A DNA stretch of 64,000 nucleotides from Mongoliitalea daihaiensis (GTDB lineage: Bacteria > Bacteroidota > Bacteroidia > Cytophagales > Cyclobacteriaceae). The notes beneath the pieces were generated by a model, which ran no database searches, was not told the origin of the DNA, and saw only the letters and a list, made by a program, of their open reading frames with translations. Location: positions 1,057,501-1,121,500 of the forward strand of contig NZ_CP063779.1 of assembly GCF_021596945.1 (NCBI RefSeq), written 5' to 3'. The translations under genes and the position numbers were made by a program. This document shows, one piece after another, positions 59,462 to 64,000 of this stretch; the first letter of the stretch is position 1; every line of letters starts with the position of its first letter.

Positions 59462-61885
59462 TCACTGCCTATTCTTCACATACTTCTCCAACCACTCATG
59501 CTGCTCATAAAGGGTGTGTAAAATAGATTCTTTGGCAGCATAGCCATGGCTTTCATGAGGTAAGAACACAAGTCTTGTAGTAGCTCCATGTCCTTTCAAG
59601 GCATTGTAATAACGCTCAGATTGGATTGGGAAAGTTCCAGAATTATTATCAGCTTCCCCATGAATCAATAAAATTGGAGTTTTCACTTTGTTGGCATGCA
59701 TAAATGGAGACATATTGCTGTACACCTCAGGTGCTTCCCAAATCGTACGTTGCTCATATTGGAAGCCAAATGGAGTCAAGGTTCTATTATACGCACCGCT
59801 TCGTGCTATACCTGCCGCAAATAAATCAGAGTGTGAAAGTAAATTCGCTGTCATAAAGGCACCATAAGAGTGACCACCCACAGCAATTTTATTTCTATCG
59901 CCAATGCCTGTACTTACAATGTAATCAATGGCTGCCTCGGCATTCGCTACCAATTGTTCCAAGAAGAAATCATTTGGTTCATCATCACCTTCGCCTACGA
60001 TTGGCATTTCTGTTTGGTCCATAATCGCATAGCCTTGCGTTACCCAATAGATAGGAGAACCCCAATTCAATCGAGTAAATGTGTACTGAGAGCCTCTTAC
60101 TTGTGCAGCTACTGCAGCTGATTTGTATTCGCGCGGATACGCCCACATAACCACTGGAAGTGGTCCATCGGTCGTAGGATCATAACCTTCTGGGGTGTAA
60201 ACAATGGCAGATAGATCCAGTCCATCGTTTCTCTTATACTTCACCAATTGCTTGTTGATTCCCTTGATGGATTCAAATGGATGTGCAAATTGAGTAATTT
60301 GTCTTGGTGCAATTCTTCTTCTGGTATTGACCAACCAGTAATTGGGCTGAATATCGGTGCTCTCCTTTAGGGTTACAAACTCGGTCGCATCAGCATTCAA
60401 TACTTTCGCTACACGCTCATAAAAAGGAGCCTGTGATCTCCATAGAATCTTTTCTGTTTTGGTTTTTACATTGTAAGCAGAAAGATAAGGCATACTTCCC
60501 TGAGGTGAACCGCCATCTGAGGTCATAAAGACATCATCGCCTTTTCTCAAGATGACACTTCGTCCATAATCATTGGTCGTAAACACAGGGCTTCCCGGAT
60601 CATTGTAAATATCATCCGAAGAACGCTCAATAACAACCGTCCCTTTTTGACCTGGTTTGGAAGGATTGATCAAACTGATTCGCTGCTGACGCGTAGCAGA
60701 CCAACGCTCACTCAATAGGGCGAAATTATCATCAGACCAAAAAATTCCTCCAAATCTATAGCCAATTTTAGCTAAAACGATTGGTTCTGAGTTAAATGGG
60801 GCATCTTGCATATAGACGATCTCCCTGTCTTCCATCTTTACACGACCGTCACCACCATCCTGGGCTTCTACCCAAACCAAGGTCGCCGGCTTATCTGCTC
60901 TCCAACTGATACCTCTCTTGCCTGTAGAAACTGCATCGAAACCTGTTGGTCTCACTTCTGCCAAAGGAATCTCTGCAATTGTCGATACTTTGTTTCCTTT
61001 GATATCCCAGATTTCAACATCGTAAGGAAATGAACTTACAGGAACTAAATAGGAGAATGGCTTTTTCACGTAATTGATGCGGATATACTGTCCATCAGGA
61101 GAAAGGTTCATGGTGGAAATCAGCCCAGCATTAGCCAATGGTGTAGCAGTTCCATTCAAATCCAATAGCATCAATTGAGAACTCATGAAGTACTCAAACA
61201 CATCTTCATCATAGGCATTGGTTAGCAAATCCTGATACGTTCGGGATGGAGCTGCATTGCCACTCGTCTCCTGTACGGTAGGACCTGCTGGAGCCAAAGG
61301 AGCTTTCGGATAGGTGCCTCTTTTTGGATTGATAGCACGATAGACAATCTTGTTATCTGGAGTCCATGACATATCTACACCCCCTACACCATTGACATTT
61401 TCTTGTGTCAATTGCTTTGCTTCCATAGTAGTCAAATCGACAAGCCAAAGGGCGATGCCTGTATTGCTGGTGTTCGTAAGGGCAATGTATCTTTCATCAT
61501 TTGATAAAGAGAAAGAGCCTAATCGAGGATTTTCAGGCAATCCAGAAATACTTCTTTCCTCACCAGTCTTTGTGTTTTTGATAAGTACATTTTCAATAGA
61601 CCCTCCTCTACTCGGTCCATTGGTCGCAGGATTGATTCGGATACCTGCGAGGCGCAACTCCGGTTGTGCTAATTCTTCGATGGAAGGATTCCCCGAACGC
61701 TCCAACACCATCATAAACTCTCCCGAACGGCTAAAGCTGACGGTGGGAGTAGGTGAGGCGTTGACTAAGTCTGCTATTTCTTTTGGCGGAGTTTGATAGG
61801 TCAATGCTTGCTGTGCCTGTGCAAGCCCCATGGCTAGAAAGCAAAAACATGCGATCGAAAGCCCTATTTTGTAAATTTTCTTCAT
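59462..61885 (-). CDS. S9 family peptidase (glutamyl-endopeptidase/prolyl-oligopeptidase type)
   Basis: An 807-residue exported serine peptidase. The signal peptide (1-24) ends LAQAQ. Residues about 40-520 form a beta-propeller and about 540-807 the alpha/beta-hydrolase domain. The catalytic triad is Ser673 in VGGHSYGAFMTANLL, Asp in HGEADNNSGT (near 755) and His in PHESHGYAA (near 787). The HSYGAFM motif and GEGDDEPNDFFLEQL loop match the group that includes chloroplast glutamyl endopeptidase. It differs from the S9 enzyme at 50111-52312. A repeat element begins at its stop codon. Confidence 0.9.
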   Translation of the reverse strand: MKKIYKIGLSIACFCFLAMGLAQAQQALTYQTPPKEIADLVNASPTPTVSFSRSGEFMMVLERSGNPSIEELAQPELRLAGIRINPATNGPSRGGSIENVLIKNTKTGEERSISGLPENPRLGSFSLSNDERYIALTNTSNTGIALWLVDLTTMEAKQLTQENVNGVGGVDMSWTPDNKIVYRAINPKRGTYPKAPLAPAGPTVQETSGNAAPSRTYQDLLTNAYDEDVFEYFMSSQLMLLDLNGTATPLANAGLISTMNLSPDGQYIRINYVKKPFSYLVPVSSFPYDVEIWDIKGNKVSTIAEIPLAEVRPTGFDAVSTGKRGISWRADKPATLVWVEAQDGGDGRVKMEDREIVYMQDAPFNSEPIVLAKIGYRFGGIFWSDDNFALLSERWSATRQQRISLINPSKPGQKGTVVIERSSDDIYNDPGSPVFTTNDYGRSVILRKGDDVFMTSDGGSPQGSMPYLSAYNVKTKTEKILWRSQAPFYERVAKVLNADATEFVTLKESTDIQPNYWLVNTRRRIAPRQITQFAHPFESIKGINKQLVKYKRNDGLDLSAIVYTPEGYDPTTDGPLPVVMWAYPREYKSAAVAAQVRGSQYTFTRLNWGSPIYWVTQGYAIMDQTEMPIVGEGDDEPNDFFLEQLVANAEAAIDYIVSTGIGDRNKIAVGGHSYGAFMTANLLSHSDLFAAGIARSGAYNRTLTPFGFQYEQRTIWEAPEVYSNMSPFMHANKVKTPILLIHGEADNNSGTFPIQSERYYNALKGHGATTRLVFLPHESHGYAAKESILHTLYEQHEWLEKYVKNRQ

Positions 61886-61982
61886 GGTAAACGATAGAAA
61901 TCTGTTTAGCTGTCAATATACACAAATCTGAAAAAATCTAAATTCTCATTTATTTGGATGCTTTGCTTATCTGTTTAAATGG

Positions 61983-62005
61983 AAAAAGCCAGGCAAAACC
62001 TGGCT
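61983..62005 (-). terminator. Terminator of csbD
   Basis: AGCCAGG (61987-61993) pairs with CCTGGCT (61999-62005); on the minus strand a T run follows. It lies 33 bp beyond the csbD-like stop. Confidence 0.8.
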
Positions 62006-62037
62006 CAATCGTTATCCATTATCTCAAAAGTCGCTTA

Positions 62038-62235
62038 TTACTTTTCATCCTTTCCAAACAAAAACTTTGATAGTTCTTCCTTGGCTGCACCAGTTTTTTG
62101 TTGCAATTTCCCTAAAAGTTGATCCTCTTGACCTTCTGCGTACATCAGATCATCATCCGTTAGGTCCGCATACTTTTCTTTCAATTTTCCCTTCATTTCG
62201 TTCCAATTCCCTTTGATTTTTAGTTCTAAAGACAT
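62038..62235 (-). CDS. CsbD family stress protein
   Basis: A 65-residue soluble protein of the CsbD family, induced in general stress in several bacteria; molecular function unknown. It has the family motif KIKGNWNEMKGKLKEKYADL followed by TDDDL, and a Gln/Leu-rich second helix (EGQEDQLLGKLQQKTGAAKE). The full family length is present. It is a single gene with its own terminator; the 203 bp upstream are very AT-rich with no other gene. Confidence 0.88.
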   Translation of the reverse strand: MSLELKIKGNWNEMKGKLKEKYADLTDDDLMYAEGQEDQLLGKLQQKTGAAKEELSKFLFGKDEK

Positions 62236-62438
62236 GATAATTTTGGTTTAGTTTAAAATATTATTTATTTAATAAATGCAATTTTTGTTCCAAAATAAAT
62301 TTTTCATTATTTTTTTTAATTTATTGGGTAAATTTTTAAAGTATGAATTCTAAAAATCATATAATGTTGATTTCTTCGGGAAGTATCTCGAAGTATTTAA
62401 ACTTGGGGATATACATTTTTCAATAAGGGAAAATCCAA

Positions 62439-64000
62439 CTATTTTAATTTAATTTTGACCTCTATCATCCCTCCAAATGCCTTAAGCGCATTAAGTAAGT
62501 TTGGATTATGACCTTTGCCGCCAGCATTATTTAAAACCCAAACGCCAATTCGATTATCAGGGACAGATGTATGTCTACTAAAGTCAATATTTCTAGGTAC
62601 TTCTTGGTCAGCTTTCCAAGTATGCGTTCTTCCTTCCACGCTGGGGATGGCTGTTTTTTTGAATCCAAAAAATCTCACCGTGTACGATTCATGATTATCC
62701 TTTTTAGGAAACGAGGCATTGAGCCAATTTGTAAAGCATCCATCGCAAGGGTTTGATACGGTTGTTGCTTGAAGGGGAACATATATAATTTTCCAGTTTT
62801 CATCATTTTCTATCTTCACAATAGCCTTCGCTTCTCCATAAAACTTTTCCTCTGTGGTACCCTTTTCCAATCTATAGACCCTGACAAATATTTCCTCTTC
62901 TGCTTTTTCTACCTCCTCATCCAGTGCCACGTACCGCACCAAATTATCCATAGTATTTTCGGTAACACTGTACCCGCCAAACAACCCATAATCTCCTTTG
63001 GTGCCCCACTCATAACGGTACTCAAATTCATCTGTGTTTTCAAGTTTCTTGGCTGATCCGGCTGTTTCTACATAGAGCTTGATCTCATTGGTTCCCCCAT
63101 TTACTGGAGACAATGTTGTTCCATTGGGTTTTATTTCAAGTTTGATGGGCTTTACAATAATACTGACCGAATCCAAACCGATGGATGTCAGGTTTTCACC
63201 TTCTCTGATAAATACTTCTGCATATATTTTATCTTCAGCCTCTTCATCAACATTTGAAGGGTTGGATATCGCCCTGTAAAAAATTTTGGTGAAATTGGTC
63301 TCGATTTCCTTGCCTGTCCTACCTTCTTTGTCTCTCATGACACCGTATTCTCCTGTTGTCCACCATTTTATCCAATATGTCTGATTGTTGGGCAATTGCC
63401 CCAGTTTAGTGATTGTGAGCTCCTTTTGTTCATTGACGGATACGGCCGCATCTTTTGGTTCAAGTTTAAAAGGGATGTCATTGGCCTCAACTTTGAATAT
63501 CTCTACCATATTTGCCCTGTTGACATCGATGCCCAACCAAGCCGCATTGATTGCCTTAAGCCCAAGATCTGCCACTTTGAGGGCCCTAGCAGCACCTTTT
63601 TTGGTGAAATCCTCTAAATCCGGGCCGGAGGTACCGTACTTTATTTTATAAGCTTTGATCAGCAGTTTCTCCAGGTTATCCTTCATGACTTCATCAGCTT
63701 TGGTACCAACAATAAAATCAAGCATTTCCAGGGAGAATTTCTTCAAATCTCCATATCTGGAAAACTCGTCTATGCTTTCCATTTTACCGATAAGCCCTCC
63801 CAGATGAGAAAAAACTTTTGCCAGTTCCTCACTGTCCTCCTTGATGACATCCGCAAACCCGCCTGTCAATTCAGAAATTGCCGGCCACACCAAGTCATAG
63901 AAAGTGGTTTTCCAGGTCAGGTCAATTGCCTTTTTTTCTTCCTCTCTTGTCATGGCAAAAGTAGTCTTGCCCCAAACCGGTCCCACTACGCGGACTTTGT
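62439..64000 (-). CDS. C-terminal part of a large unidentified protein (cut by the window end)
   Basis: At least 520 residues are open on the minus strand and the frame continues past the window end (…KVRVVGPVWGKTTFAM…), so the true start lies outside; a GTG at 63986 is probably internal. The visible part has a helical N-terminal stretch (about 150 residues), then three or so repeated beta modules that share the pattern YWIKWWTTGEYGVMRDKEG and YRYEWGTKGDYGLFGGYS, followed by a C-terminal domain with CDGCF and ending GGMIEVKIKLK. The repeated modules look like Ig-like surface repeats. No family is recognised. Confidence 0.7.
   Translation of the reverse strand, partial: KVRVVGPVWGKTTFAMTREEEKKAIDLTWKTTFYDLVWPAISELTGGFADVIKEDSEELAKVFSHLGGLIGKMESIDEFSRYGDLKKFSLEMLDFIVGTKADEVMKDNLEKLLIKAYKIKYGTSGPDLEDFTKKGAARALKVADLGLKAINAAWLGIDVNRANMVEIFKVEANDIPFKLEPKDAAVSVNEQKELTITKLGQLPNNQTYWIKWWTTGEYGVMRDKEGRTGKEIETNFTKIFYRAISNPSNVDEEAEDKIYAEVFIREGENLTSIGLDSVSIIVKPIKLEIKPNGTTLSPVNGGTNEIKLYVETAGSAKKLENTDEFEYRYEWGTKGDYGLFGGYSVTENTMDNLVRYVALDEEVEKAEEEIFVRVYRLEKGTTEEKFYGEAKAIVKIENDENWKIIYVPLQATTVSNPCDGCFTNWLNASFPKKDNHESYTVRFFGFKKTAIPSVEGRTHTWKADQEVPRNIDFSRHTSVPDNRIGVWVLNNAGGKGHNPNLLNALKAFGGMIEVKIKLK

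Noticed and set aside
1-64000. tRNA, rRNA, riboswitch or tmRNA genes
   Set aside because: No cloverleaf, rRNA core sequence or known riboswitch core was recognised by eye; a covariance-model search would be decisive.

Overview
The window looks like chromosomal DNA of a Bacteroidota bacterium, most likely order Cytophagales and probably family Cyclobacteriaceae (Algoriphagus/Belliella-like). The grounds are AT-rich DNA, many lipoproteins with short signal peptides, DUF4221 lipoproteins, DUF1080 plus Gfo/Idh/MocA proteins, GH130, the agmatine route to putrescine, few Shine-Dalgarno sequences, and word-like intergenic repeats. The genus is inferred. I found no rRNA, tRNA or CRISPR array.

Region 1 (1-9245) is a hexuronate catabolism regulon: kduI, kduD, a LacI regulator, uxaC and uxaB on the plus strand; uxuA divergent from a second LacI regulator; then an SDR of the UxuB (mannonate oxidoreductase) type. 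Together they take galacturonate, glucuronate and unsaturated uronates towards 2-keto-3-deoxygluconate. Near-palindromic sites of one type (GCAAWCGWTTGC-like) occur upstream of kduI, between uxuA and the second lacI, and before uxuB. A 200-bp MITE-like element separates uxaB from uxuA. Region 2 (9334-13391) holds a two-domain DUF1080 lipoprotein and two Gfo/Idh/MocA oxidoreductases, one with a clear Tat signal, probably a 3-keto-glycoside type pathway.

Region 3 (13643-16650) has two DUF4221 lipoproteins flanking a small secreted four-cysteine peptide, with an AAAG microsatellite just upstream of the peptide gene. Region 4 (16844-29853) is mostly housekeeping: cysteine desulfurase, GlmM, MazG, alanine racemase, DsbD, an M20 peptidase, a frameshifted UPF0175 gene, a quinone-oxidoreductase/MaoC fusion joined by a repeat-derived linker, and a GH130 enzyme. 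A 347-bp-period array of tetraloop hairpins lies before alr.

Region 5 (29858-36952) contains a KilA-N gene flanked by two direct copies of the 3' end of an outer-membrane protein gene (one intact, one decayed), then oxyR divergent from an iron(III) ABC transporter. Region 6 (36955-47622) has an IPT/kelch lipoprotein, a metallophosphoesterase, three tandem paralogous barrel-like proteins, the aguB-aguA putrescine operon, a Lys-rich microprotein and an OhrR-like MarR regulator, interleaved with dispersed repeats.

Region 7 (47626-64000) opens with a two-gene HNH nuclease / methyltransferase-HIT fusion operon, the best candidate for an uncharacterised (possibly defence) system. It is followed by a Kazal-domain lipoprotein, two S9 peptidases, a six-copy tandem repeat, an acyl-CoA oxidase-like enzyme, remnants of a RecQ/UvrD-type helicase gene and of an M1-aminopeptidase gene, an SMP-30 protein, CsbD, and a gene cut by the window end.
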